Source: Saprospiraceae bacterium (GTDB taxonomy: Bacteria > Bacteroidota > Bacteroidia > Chitinophagales > Saprospiraceae). From it: a stretch of 64,000 nt of DNA. The stretch is from the NCBI GenBank assembly GCA_016719615.1, contig JADJYQ010000003.1, positions 62,001 to 126,000 of the forward strand, given 5' to 3'. The notes under the pieces were generated by a model. That model had not been told where the DNA came from. It searched no databases and saw only the letters and a list, made by a program, of their open reading frames with translations. The stretch's first letter is position 1. Each line of letters starts with the position of its first letter. The position numbers and the translations under genes are program-made. Of this stretch, positions 37,649 through 45,836 are shown piece by piece.

Positions 37649-38638
37649 ATGATCAGAAAATTACTTTTAACTGCACTTTCGCTTATTTTCTTAGCTCAGG
37701 GCTATACTCAGGCCAAACGGTTTGTTTTTATGGAACATTTCACCAACAGCCGTTGTGGTGTTTGTGCCGGGTCAAATCCGGCTTATTATAATTTATTGAA
37801 CAATTATAAAGGCCATTACCACCACATTTCCATACACCCGCCTATCCCTTACTCAGCTTGTTTGTTATATCAAGCCAACAAAGACGATCAAAGCCAACGC
37901 TCCAATTTTTATAATATACTGGGCACTCCTACTATTGTATTCAATGGCCAGACAAAAAAATCTGCCAGTGGTGTGAATGCCTCATTTTTGGACTCTGAAA
38001 TTAAAAAGGAATCGGCTATACAACTTGTGGTTTCTGAAACGGGAAGTAATTCAAAAAATGCGATCATTGAAATAAAAACAATTGGGCAAAAACCCGGCGG
38101 AAAATATCGTCTTTACGTTGCGATTACCGAGCGCGTATTAAATTACGCTTCGCCGAATGGTGAAAAAGTTCATTATGATGTATTCAGAGATTTTGCCAGT
38201 GCCGTGAATGGCGATGAAATCGATCTTGCAGATCAAGGCGGTTCTATCGTTAAATCATATCAATATTTGATACAACCAAGCTGGAATGAAAAAGAAATGT
38301 ATATCATTGCTTGGGTTCAGGATGAAACTACCAAAGAAGTAATAAACAGCGGTACCAAATTTGATGTAGTTAGTTCAACAGATCAATTGAAACAATTGAA
38401 TTTCAGCATACAACCCAATCCGGTTCAGGGAAAACTCAATGTTCATTTTCCAAACAGTACTAATAAAAATGCTCGTTTGGTGATCACCAATCTATTAGGA
38501 AGAGAAATCGTTCGCACCCAATTAAATCTGCAAAACAATTCTTTCGAGATGAATGTCCAGCATTTTGAAAAAGGAATTTATTTTGCAAAAATTGAAAGTG
38601 GCGGTTTAAGTCTAACTAAAAAATGGGTAAAACAATAA
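37649..38638 (+). CDS. T9SS type A sorting domain protein with Omp28/thioredoxin-like domain
   Basis: 329 residues: signal peptide to QGYTQAK, then a thioredoxin-like region with a CxxC pair (FTNSRCGVCAGSNPAYYN) and a cis-Pro-like turn (ILGTPTIVFNGQ), followed by an Omp28-type beta region (GGKYRLYVAITERVLNYAS). The last 80 residues (FSIQPNPVQGKLNVHF to KKWVKQ) are a type A sorting domain for secretion by the T9SS. It may be a surface thiol-active or adhesion protein. It is ended by a clear terminator at 38702. Confidence 0.85.
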   Translation: MIRKLLLTALSLIFLAQGYTQAKRFVFMEHFTNSRCGVCAGSNPAYYNLLNNYKGHYHHISIHPPIPYSACLLYQANKDDQSQRSNFYNILGTPTIVFNGQTKKSASGVNASFLDSEIKKESAIQLVVSETGSNSKNAIIEIKTIGQKPGGKYRLYVAITERVLNYASPNGEKVHYDVFRDFASAVNGDEIDLADQGGSIVKSYQYLIQPSWNEKEMYIIAWVQDETTKEVINSGTKFDVVSSTDQLKQLNFSIQPNPVQGKLNVHFPNSTNKNARLVITNLLGREIVRTQLNLQNNSFEMNVQHFEKGIYFAKIESGGLSLTKKWVKQ

Positions 38639-38701
38639 TGCAAGCTTGCTTGGTTTGCTTTGCGGAAATCTATTTGATAATAATAATCGTTTTATAAATT
38701 T

Positions 38702-38730
38702 AAGCTGCATGAAAAATGCAGCTTTTTTTT
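38702..38730 (+). terminator. Rho-independent terminator
   Basis: A 9-bp perfect stem (AAGCTGCAT / ATGCAGCTT) with a five-base loop, followed by at least six T. It ends the T9SS gene and lies just before the ABC transporter genes. Confidence 0.85.
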
Positions 38731-38742
38731 ATTTATAATCCA

Positions 38743-39375
38743 ATGTTAGCAACCCACCAACTTCGGTATCGGTTTCATGCCACAAAAGCTGAATTCACTT
38801 TTCCAGATATAACTTGTGAATTTGGTCAGGCTGTGTTGATTTTTGGACCATCGGGTTGCGGAAAATCTACTTTTCTTCACCTCCTTGCCGGCTTACTCAA
38901 GCCATCTTCCGGAAATATTATCATTGGCCAGAAAGAAATTCAATCTTTAAGCCCTAAAGAATTGGATCAGTTTCGGGCGAAACACATTGGTTTGGTTTTA
39001 CAAAAACCTCACTTTTTAAATGCCTTAAATGTCCTTGAAAATCTACTGCTGTTTCAAAGTCTTTCTGGCAGACGAAAAGACGAAAAAACAATCTTTGATA
39101 TTTTAGAGACTTTGGATCTGGCAGATAAAATGATGCAAATGCCGTACGCACTTTCCCAGGGAGAAGCGCAGCGACTCAGTTTGGCCAGAGCTGTCATGAA
39201 TCAACCCAAAGTAATTCTTGCAGATGAACCCAGTTCTTCACTTGACGATATTCGAACTCAAAATGTAGCAGAACTTTTAATTGATCAGGCTCAAAAAACC
39301 GGAGCTGCATTAGTCGTAGTTAGTCATGATTCAAGGCTCAAAGATTTATTCAATGTAAAAATCCAGTTTTCATGA
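38743..39375 (+). CDS. ABC transporter ATP-binding protein (LolD/MacB type)
   Basis: About 210 residues, a single nucleotide-binding domain: Walker A FGPSGCGKST, Q-loop VLQKPHF, signature LSQGEAQRLSLARA, Walker B VILADEPSSSLD and H-loop VVSHDSRL. I start at the ATG at 38743 (MLATHQLRYRF), because the frame upstream runs through the terminator hairpin. It overlaps the permease gene by four bases. It is the energising subunit for the FtsX-type permease that follows. Together with the third gene it forms a compact cassette. Confidence 0.88.
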   Translation: MLATHQLRYRFHATKAEFTFPDITCEFGQAVLIFGPSGCGKSTFLHLLAGLLKPSSGNIIIGQKEIQSLSPKELDQFRAKHIGLVLQKPHFLNALNVLENLLLFQSLSGRRKDEKTIFDILETLDLADKMMQMPYALSQGEAQRLSLARAVMNQPKVILADEPSSSLDDIRTQNVAELLIDQAQKTGAALVVVSHDSRLKDLFNVKIQFS

Positions 39376-40622
39376 ATGCCTTTTTATTGGCGTGGAAGAA
39401 TTTAAAACACCGGCCTTTAAACACCGGGTTCAACCTATTGCTTCTGATTTTGGCAGGCGGACTCATTACTTTAGGTTTGCTGGTCAATAGCCAATTCGAA
39501 AATCACTTCAATAAAAATTTAGGTAAAACGGATTTAATTTTAGCAGCAAAGGGGAGTCCTTTACAATCTGTACTCTGCAATTTATTTCACATTGATTTTC
39601 CAACGGGAAATATTCCTCTTTCAGATTGTAAGGTTTTTCTAAAGGAGAATCATCCCATCATCAAATCTGCTTTACCTATTGCTCTTGGCGATCAATACGC
39701 AGGATTCCGATTGGTAGGCACTACAGATACCTACGGGCATTGGACTCCAATTCAATTTGAAACAGGACAATGGTTCGACAAGGATTTTCATGCAGTTATA
39801 GGATCAGAAGCCGCGATAAAAACAGGATTGAAAATTAATGATACTTTTATTTCAGGTCATGGTATCCAAACCGAAAATGTCAATGAACATCAACACGATG
39901 AACATCAGTTCAAAGTTTGCGGAATTTTAAAACCTACCGGAACGATTACCGATCAACTCATCCTCATCTCTATTTCTTCTTATTGGGCTTTGCACCACGA
40001 CGAGGTTGCAGAAGACCATTCTGCACATCACCACGGACCAGCTTGTCTGACAAATCAGGACCTCATAAACACTGAAGGTGAAATTACATCTGTCCTATTG
40101 GAATTTAAAGGAACGAATATTCAAAGTTTAAATTTTGGCAGAAGCATCAATGAAAATACAGAAATGATGGCAGCAAGTCCAGCCATCGAATTAAACAGAT
40201 TGTATGAACTTACAGGCACAGCCACTGAATTATTATCCTTTGTTTTGATCGCCTTAGTTTTGATCTCTCTGTTAAGCCTTTTTATCAGCTTATGGCAAGC
40301 AATGGAGGAACGCAAATACGAAATGGCTTTGCTGAGATTTGCAGGAGCGAGCCCTTCTAAAATAATTCGATGGACACTTTCAGAAGCCGCGCTGCTTAGT
40401 TTTTCAGGTGTTACAATTGGAATGATCTTAGCACATATTTTGCTTGCTATTGTCAATCCACTACTCAAACTCGAAATGAAATATGGAATCCGTGCAGATG
40501 TCTTGTTTCCAGGTGAGTGGCTGATCCCGATTGCAGCTTGTTTATTGGGCATTTTGGCGGCATTGATTCCTGCCGTTCGTGCTATGAAAACAGATATACA
40601 TCACACCTTAAGTTCTGAATAA
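39372..40622 (+). CDS. FtsX/MacB-family ABC transporter permease with histidine-rich loop
   Basis: 416 residues: one N-terminal helix (TGFNLLLLILAGGLITLGLLV), a large periplasmic domain, and three C-terminal helices (ELLSFVLIALVLISLLSLFI, AALLSFSGVTIGMILAHILL, LIPIAACLLGILAALIPAV). The periplasmic part contains two histidine-rich segments, NVNEHQHDEHQF and LHHDEVAEDHSAHHHGPAC, which strongly suggest metal sensing or binding. FtsX-type permeases do not usually move ions directly; they act on envelope proteins or lipoproteins. The cassette resembles gene sets in which a LolD-like ATPase, an MacB-like permease and a DUF3299-type protein support zinc uptake (Vibrio zrg genes, from memory). Coupled to the ATPase by a 4-base overlap. 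Confidence 0.85.
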   Translation: MNAFLLAWKNLKHRPLNTGFNLLLLILAGGLITLGLLVNSQFENHFNKNLGKTDLILAAKGSPLQSVLCNLFHIDFPTGNIPLSDCKVFLKENHPIIKSALPIALGDQYAGFRLVGTTDTYGHWTPIQFETGQWFDKDFHAVIGSEAAIKTGLKINDTFISGHGIQTENVNEHQHDEHQFKVCGILKPTGTITDQLILISISSYWALHHDEVAEDHSAHHHGPACLTNQDLINTEGEITSVLLEFKGTNIQSLNFGRSINENTEMMAASPAIELNRLYELTGTATELLSFVLIALVLISLLSLFISLWQAMEERKYEMALLRFAGASPSKIIRWTLSEAALLSFSGVTIGMILAHILLAIVNPLLKLEMKYGIRADVLFPGEWLIPIAACLLGILAALIPAVRAMKTDIHHTLSSE

Positions 40623-40629
40623 TATACTT

Positions 40630-41085
40630 ATGAAAATAAATGTTATTTACATAAAACTACTTTGGATTACAATACTAACATTCGTTTGTATTGTTAAAAC
40701 CACATCCCTATATTCCCAAAGCATGTGGCCAGTTTTAGCAAAAGTCACTTACAAAAAAGAGTATGATGAATTACTTGGAATAAAAGTCGATAAACCTTTA
40801 TTCAGTAAAGATTTAAAAGATCTTGAAGGTAAAACCATCAAACTAAAAGGATATATTATTCCAACGGAAGGATTTAAAAGTCATACGGAATTTGTGTTCT
40901 CTGCATTTCCCTATGCAAGTTGTTTTTTTTGCGGCAAAGCAGGTCCAGAAACCGTTGTAGAAATTAAAGCAAAAAAACCAATCCCATATACCTCCGAGCC
41001 TATAGATATTCAGGGAAAATTAATATTGAATTCTAAAGATATCAATCGCTTAATGTTCCTGTTGGAAGAGGTGGAGAAAATATGA
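40630..41085 (+). CDS. DUF3299-like exported protein of a metal-linked ABC cassette
   Basis: 151 residues: signal-like N-terminus (LLWITILTFVCIVKTTSLYSQ), then a small beta-rich domain with GKTIKLKGYIIPTEG, a CFFCGKAGPETVVEI motif that looks like a metal- or thiol-binding CxxC, and DIQGKLILNSKD. This arrangement is what I know from DUF3299-type proteins encoded next to FtsX-like permeases. It starts eight bases after the permease stop, so it belongs to the same operon. A periplasmic metal-binding or metal-delivery role is inferred from the CxxC and the His-rich loop of the neighbour; no experiment is known to me for this group in Bacteroidota. Confidence 0.72.
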   Translation: MKINVIYIKLLWITILTFVCIVKTTSLYSQSMWPVLAKVTYKKEYDELLGIKVDKPLFSKDLKDLEGKTIKLKGYIIPTEGFKSHTEFVFSAFPYASCFFCGKAGPETVVEIKAKKPIPYTSEPIDIQGKLILNSKDINRLMFLLEEVEKI

Positions 41086-41105
41086 AGGAAGGGGAGAAGG
41101 GAAAA

Positions 41106-41173
41106 GGCTAAAGGGATCCCGACATGAAAAATACTATTGGTAGAAAAATAATTATCATGTCGGGAGGCTAAAG
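41106..41173. repeat. Small inverted-repeat element flanked by 8-bp direct repeats
   Basis: An 11-bp perfect inverted repeat, TCCCGACATGA (41117-41127) and TCATGTCGGGA (41155-41165), encloses an AT-rich spacer. Direct repeats GGCTAAAG flank it at 41106-41113 and 41166-41173. The layout is that of a tiny non-autonomous insertion or a hairpin cassette; it lies 60 bases from the IS3 element. Confidence 0.7.
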
Positions 41174-41241
41174 TGAATGTGATTATAGATCAAAAAGTAT
41201 AGATTATGGAGTATGGATTATAGAGTATAGATTGTCAATGC

Positions 41242-42280
41242 CTAAATAGGGTTGACCGTTTTGTGTAACTTTTTACTCGAATTATTTGCAGAGAATACAT
41301 CAAGATTCTGAGGTGTTTTTTGCTCAAAATATATGGGGTTCGATACCCCATATATTTTGTTATTTGCATCAAATGACTCTTTCATCCTCGGTGTTTTTTG
41401 CAATTGTAAAGTTATATCCAAATTTTCAAATTCAACAGGACTTAATCTTTGTAACTCTTTATGAGGTTTTTCTAAGTTATAAAGTTGTACACTTCGGTCA
41501 ACCTCTATAGTCAATTGATGATAATTTTTAATATCCCTGTGTATCAAATAGTTATTCTTTATGATTCCATTAATCCTTTCAGCTTTACCATTTTCCCAAG
41601 CATATTCACACATACTGTTTCTGATTTCATATTTTGCGGTAAGCTCTAAAAAGGATTTTGCATAGTATTGTCCACCACCATCGGAATGGAATATTAATTC
41701 GCTCATCTTTTGTTTGGCTCGCAACTTTATAGCCATTTTTAAGGCTGGCATTGTGGTACAAATGGTCGTTAAATTATCCGACACGTTATGCCCAACAATT
41801 CGTCTAGAATAAGCATCAAGGATAAAAAGTTAAATAATAAAACCTATTGTTTAATTCAAAATAGGTTATGTCGCTTTGCCAGACTTGATCAACTCGATTG
41901 ATTTGGAGATCTATAAGCAAATTGTCAAATCGTATAACCCCTGTGTTGTCTGTTGTTCTTGGCCTAAATACTTTCTTAAGGGACATCAAACTATTTTCTT
42001 TACAAAAGGCTTCAAAACGGTCCCTGCCCATGGATTCTGGCCGAATTTTATAAAACAGATCACGCACTCCCATCGTAGGGTGATCTTCACGAATTTGGTG
42101 TATGAGCCACAGAAGTTGTGCTTCTATTTCTAGATCCTGGTGATTCCTTTCTATTCTTTGATGAACAGATTGTTTGCTGATATTCATTACTCTGTACAAC
42201 TTATTTAATGAGAATGGATATCGCTTTCGCTCCTGTCTGAAGTAGCAGATTGTGCTGAAGAATATTTTTTTTAATATCAA
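41242..42280 (-). CDS. IS3-family transposase OrfB (integrase core), one frameshift
   Basis: Integrase catalytic protein. N-terminal part: an HTH_21-like region (MNISKQSVHQRIERNHQDLE; HPTMGVRDLFYKI). First catalytic Asp in QVWQSDITYFELN. The frame stops at 41816 after YYLTFYP; removing one base from the T5 run (complement of 41824-41828) restores YYLTFILDAYSRRIVGHN and joins the second frame, which carries the second Asp in LIFHSDGGGQYYAKS and the Glu in AWENGKAERINGII. The DDE triad is therefore complete apart from the single homopolymer indel. The 5' end overlaps orfA and is probably produced by frameshifting. Confidence 0.85.
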
Positions 42281-42602
42281 TCTTGTATGCTTCTTCTGCT
42301 AATTCAATCATCTTAGTTTGAAAGTCAATTAGGATCTGTTTTTGACCAATTACTCGTTCCAATTCTGCAACTTTTTGCTTAAGTTCTATTATTTTTTTAG
42401 TGTCGGAATTTGTTTCAACAATCATGCGAATTTGGCTTTTAGCTGCACCAAATTTACTCATCCATTTGTATACATTGGTAGGGCTAACCTCGTATTCCTT
42501 ACAAATTTCACTGACTTTGCTCCTGCCTTGCTCTATCTCGAGAACCTTCGATCGTTTGAAACTTTCTGAAAAATGCCTCGCCATACGCTGCTCAATGCTC
42601 AT
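42201..42602 (-). CDS. IS3-family transposase OrfA (helix-turn-helix)
   Basis: About 133 residues from the ATG at 42602 (MSIEQRMARHFSESFKRSKV); the frame extends nine codons further to 42629. It has a helix-turn-helix that recognises the IS ends (GRSKVSEICKEYEVSPTNVYKWMSKFG) and a leucine-zipper-like helix (IIELKQKVAELERVIGQKQILIDF). The end overlaps orfB in the -1 frame. A run of eight A on the coding strand (complement of 42265-42272) lies within the overlap and would serve as the slippery site for the OrfAB fusion transposase. Confidence 0.87.
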   Translation of the reverse strand: MSIEQRMARHFSESFKRSKVLEIEQGRSKVSEICKEYEVSPTNVYKWMSKFGAAKSQIRMIVETNSDTKKIIELKQKVAELERVIGQKQILIDFQTKMIELAEEAYKIDIKKNILQHNLLLQTGAKAISILIK

Positions 42603-42680
42603 TTTAAATTGCCTTCTAATTGTTGCCATTTTTATGTTTTTTAATGATAAAAAATGGTCAACCTATATCAGGCACTGACA

Positions 42681-42957
42681 GACTTGAAGAAATTATTCAA
42701 TTGGAAAGTGATAATTATGTCTGGATGATAAAATTCTTTTAGGGTTGCAGCTATAAGCTTTTTGCATTTAGCTTTAGGCTTTCATTAGCTTTTCATGAGA
42801 TTCAAAGTAGATAGCCAAACAATACGAGAATTTCCTTGTTTTATAATTGAGAGTATATGATCTCAATAACGAATAAAATTGTAAACTCTTTAAATGCTTG
42901 CAATATGTTTGTTGAGAAGGAATTTATCATTATCAAAAAATAAATATTTTATAAAAA
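42681..42957. other. Region between the IS3 element and katG
   Basis: About 277 bases with no gene. It must carry the katG promoter. AGCTTTTTGCATTTAGCTTT and similar short AGCTTT words recur. The IS sits upstream of this stretch, so it could influence katG expression. Confidence 0.4.
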
Positions 42958-45190
42958 ATGGAAAACAACAATTCATCGAACTCCTCCTACAATGTAAACG
43001 GAGAAAGCAAATGCCCGTTTCATGGCGGGGCTCTCAAGCAAAGTGCAGGCAGCGGCCCGGGCAACCGCGATTGGTGGCCCAATCAACTGAAATTAAACAT
43101 CCTCAGACAGAACTCATCTTTATCGAATCCGATGGATGAAAATTTTAATTATGCAGAGGCTTTTAAGTCCTTAGATCTCGAAGCCGTAAAAAGGACATCT
43201 TCGCATTGATGACCGAATCACAAGATTGGTGGCCTGCAGATTATGGCCACTACGGTCCTTTTTTTATCCGAATGGCTTGGCATAGTGCCGGTACTTACCG
43301 CATCTCTGATGGACGAGGTGGCGCCGGTTCAGGAACGCAGCGATTTGCACCCCTCAACAGTTGGCCCGACAATGCCAACCTAGACAAAGCGCGTTTGCTT
43401 TTGTGGCCCATTAAAAAGAAATATGGCAAGAAAATATCCTGGGCTGATCTGATGATTCTCGCCGGAAATTGTGCCTTGGAGTCCATGGGATTTAAAACCT
43501 TCGGCTTTGGTGGAGGCCGCGAAGATGTTTGGGAACCCGAGCAAGATGTGTATTGGGGCTCTGAACGCAAATGGCTGGATGACCAGCGGTATACCGGGGA
43601 TCGCGAACTGGAAAACCCCTTAGCTGCTGTACAAATGGGTTTGATCTATGTCAACCCCGAAGGGCCCAATGGAAATCCCGATCCCCTGCTCGCTGCCCGC
43701 GATATCCGCGAGACCTTCGGTAGGATGGCCATGAACGATGAAGAAACCGTTGCCCTGATCGCAGGTGGTCATACTTTCGGTAAACACACGGTGCTGCCGA
43801 TCCGGGCAAATATGTAGGTCCCGAACCAGCGGCTGCAAGTATCGAAGATCAAGGACTGGGTTGGAAAAACAGTTTTGGCAGTGGCCATGGTGTGCATACT
43901 ATCACCAGTGGACTCGAAGGGGCATGGACCACAACTCCCACCAAATGGAGCAATAATTTTTTCTGGAATCTCTTTGGCTACGAATGGGAGTTGAGTAAAA
44001 GTCCGGCAGGGGCCCATCAATGGATCCCGAAACACGGCATGGGAGCCGGTACAGTGCCCGACGCACACGATCCAAATTTGCGCCACACTCCAGTTATGCT
44101 TACTACGGATCTCGCATTGCGGATGGATCCGGCTTATGAAAAAATATCCAGGCGTTTTCACGAAAATCCCGATGACTTTGCAGATGCATTTGCGCGCGCC
44201 TGGTACAAACTAACGCATCGCGATATGGGTCCGATATCTCGTTATTTGGGACCTGAGGTGCCTAAGGAAGTTTTGATCTGGCAGGATCCGGTACCTCCTA
44301 CAAGTCATAAACTTATTGATGAAAATGATACCGTTGCGCTTAAATCAAAAATCCAGAATTCAGGATTAACGGTATCGCAAATGGTATCCACTGCATGGGC
44401 TTCTGCCTCCACGTTCAGAGGTTCAGATAAACGCGGTGGTGCCAACGGTGCCCGTATTCGATTGGCGCCACAAAAAGATTGGGAAGTCAATAATCCGGCG
44501 CAACTTTCAAAAGTTCTCGAGACATTGGAATCCATACAAAAGGAATTTAATGCAGCTCAAACAAGCGGAAAGCAGATTTCCATGGCAGACTTGATTGTAC
44601 TTGCTGGGAATGCTGGAATCGAAAAAGCGGCAAAAAATGCAGGTCGCGAAGTTATAGTTCCTTTTACTCCGGGCAGGACAGATGCAACACAGGAGCAAAC
44701 AGATGTGGAATCATTTGCCGTTCTTGAACCTGCAGCAGATGGCTTTAGAAATTATTTCAAAGCCAAACATGCGGTAACTGCAGAAGAAATGCTTATAGAC
44801 AGAGCGCAATTGATGACTTTGACAGCCCCAGAAATGACTGCACTTATTGGTGGCATGCGCGTGCTGAATACCAATTACGATGGTTCGAAACATGGAGTGT
44901 TCACCCAGCAACCGGAAACCTTGAGTAATGATTATTTTCAAAATCTTCTCAACTTAACTAACAGTTGGAAGTCTGGAAATGATGCACAAGATTTATTTGA
45001 AGCGCGTGATCGCAAATCAGGCGAACTCAAATGGACGGGAACCCGCGTGGATCTTATCTTCGGATCCAATTCAGAACTTCGGGCACTTGCAGAAGTTTAT
45101 GCCTGCGAAGATGGTCATGATAACTTCATCCATGATTTTGTGAACGCGTGGAATAAGGTGATGAATCTGGATCGATTTGATTTGAAATAA
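42958..45190 (+). CDS. katG: Catalase-peroxidase KatG (two homopolymer frameshifts)
   Basis: Bifunctional haem catalase-peroxidase that removes hydrogen peroxide. The frame is broken twice: an A run at 43188-43192 is one A short (restoring VKKDIFALMTESQDWWP), and an A run at 43782-43784 is one A short (restoring FGKTHGAADPGKYVG). Joined, about 744 residues, normal for KatG. Distal residues are in RMAWHSAGTYR (Trp and His); MGLIYVNPEGPNGNPDP supplies the Tyr of the Met-Tyr-Trp adduct; the proximal haem His lies in AGGHTFGKTHG. The C-terminal pseudo-domain is present. The gene is clearly more GC-rich than its neighbours and lies next to an IS element, suggesting transfer. A terminator follows at 45215. 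Confidence 0.93.
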
Positions 45191-45214
45191 AAAACGAATG
45201 TTTTCATTAAAGAA

Positions 45215-45244
45215 AAGCTGGATTGTATAAATTCAGCTTTTTTT
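45215..45244 (+). terminator. Rho-independent terminator of katG
   Basis: A 9-bp stem (AAGCTGGAT / ATTCAGCTT, one G-U pair) with a seven-base loop is followed by seven T. It ends 25-55 bases after the katG stop. Confidence 0.8.
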
Positions 45245-45298
45245 ATTGAAGAAGATCCTATGATCAACTCAGGCTTGAAATGGTATGGGAGATCTGCT

Positions 45299-45796
45299 TC
45301 ACATTCTGATAGTTTTTCCATAGTCCACAACTGTTAGTTTAAAACTAGGTTGACTTATAATCTCAATTTCCGAATCCATTTCATTTTGACCACATTTTTT
45401 TATGATCACTTTTTCGCCCCAGGATTTCCAGCTCTTTTCATATAAAATTGCGATTTCGCTTTTCTCTTCATTGAAAGACAGGTAGCCCGAATCCAAATGC
45501 GTCAACAAGATTTCAGAAATTTGTTTTAAGGACTTACTCGTTTTCATTCTCACTTTCTGGAAATCACCCAGATGCACTCCGGAGAAAATAGAAATACCCA
45601 TAAATTTCAACACCAATAAATGCGATGTAACAACCAAAAGAGTCAAGCCAAGGGCCCACCTTACCAATCTTTCAAATGATGATTGTTGCAAACCAAAAAC
45701 ACCTGAATTAACAAACTCTATCAGTAAATAAAAGAAACCAAGAAAGCCGATAAAGATAACAAAGGTTTTCAAATAAAGCAAAATGACGTTTTTCAT
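45299..45796 (-). CDS. Hypothetical membrane protein
   Basis: About 165 residues, start at the ATG at 45796 (MKNVILLYLKTFVIFIGFLG); the frame reaches 45814 but the extra residues add nothing. Two transmembrane helices (YLKTFVIFIGFLGFFYLLIEFV and WALGLTLLVVTSHLLVLKFM) are followed by a soluble C-terminal domain of about 100 residues rich in charged residues (VRMKTSKSLKQISEILLTHLDSGYLSF). I do not recognise the family. It is convergent with katG. Confidence 0.6.
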   Translation of the reverse strand: MKNVILLYLKTFVIFIGFLGFFYLLIEFVNSGVFGLQQSSFERLVRWALGLTLLVVTSHLLVLKFMGISIFSGVHLGDFQKVRMKTSKSLKQISEILLTHLDSGYLSFNEEKSEIAILYEKSWKSWGEKVIIKKCGQNEMDSEIEIISQPSFKLTVVDYGKTIRM

Positions 45797-45836
45797 CACT
45801 AAAAGTTTCACCAAATATAAATAAATTGCAAATCAT

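Larger units (their letters stand above)
41233..42680 (-). mobile_element. IS3-family insertion sequence (about 1448 bp)
   Basis: The ends match as imperfect inverted repeats of about 28 bases. The left end starts TGTCAATGCCTAAATAGGG and the right end, read on the minus strand, starts TGTCAGTGCCTGATATAGG; both continue into GGTTGACC. TG...CA termini and two overlapping transposase frames on the minus strand identify the IS3 family. No clean target duplication is seen: flanking bases GAT and GAC are close but not identical, so the exact ends could be off by one or the element may be old. The coding part is damaged by a frameshift in orfB. Confidence 0.88.

Noticed and set aside
41233..42680. 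IS3 target-site duplication
   Set aside because: The flanks GAT and GAC are not identical and no alternative placing of the ends gives a duplication, so none is claimed.
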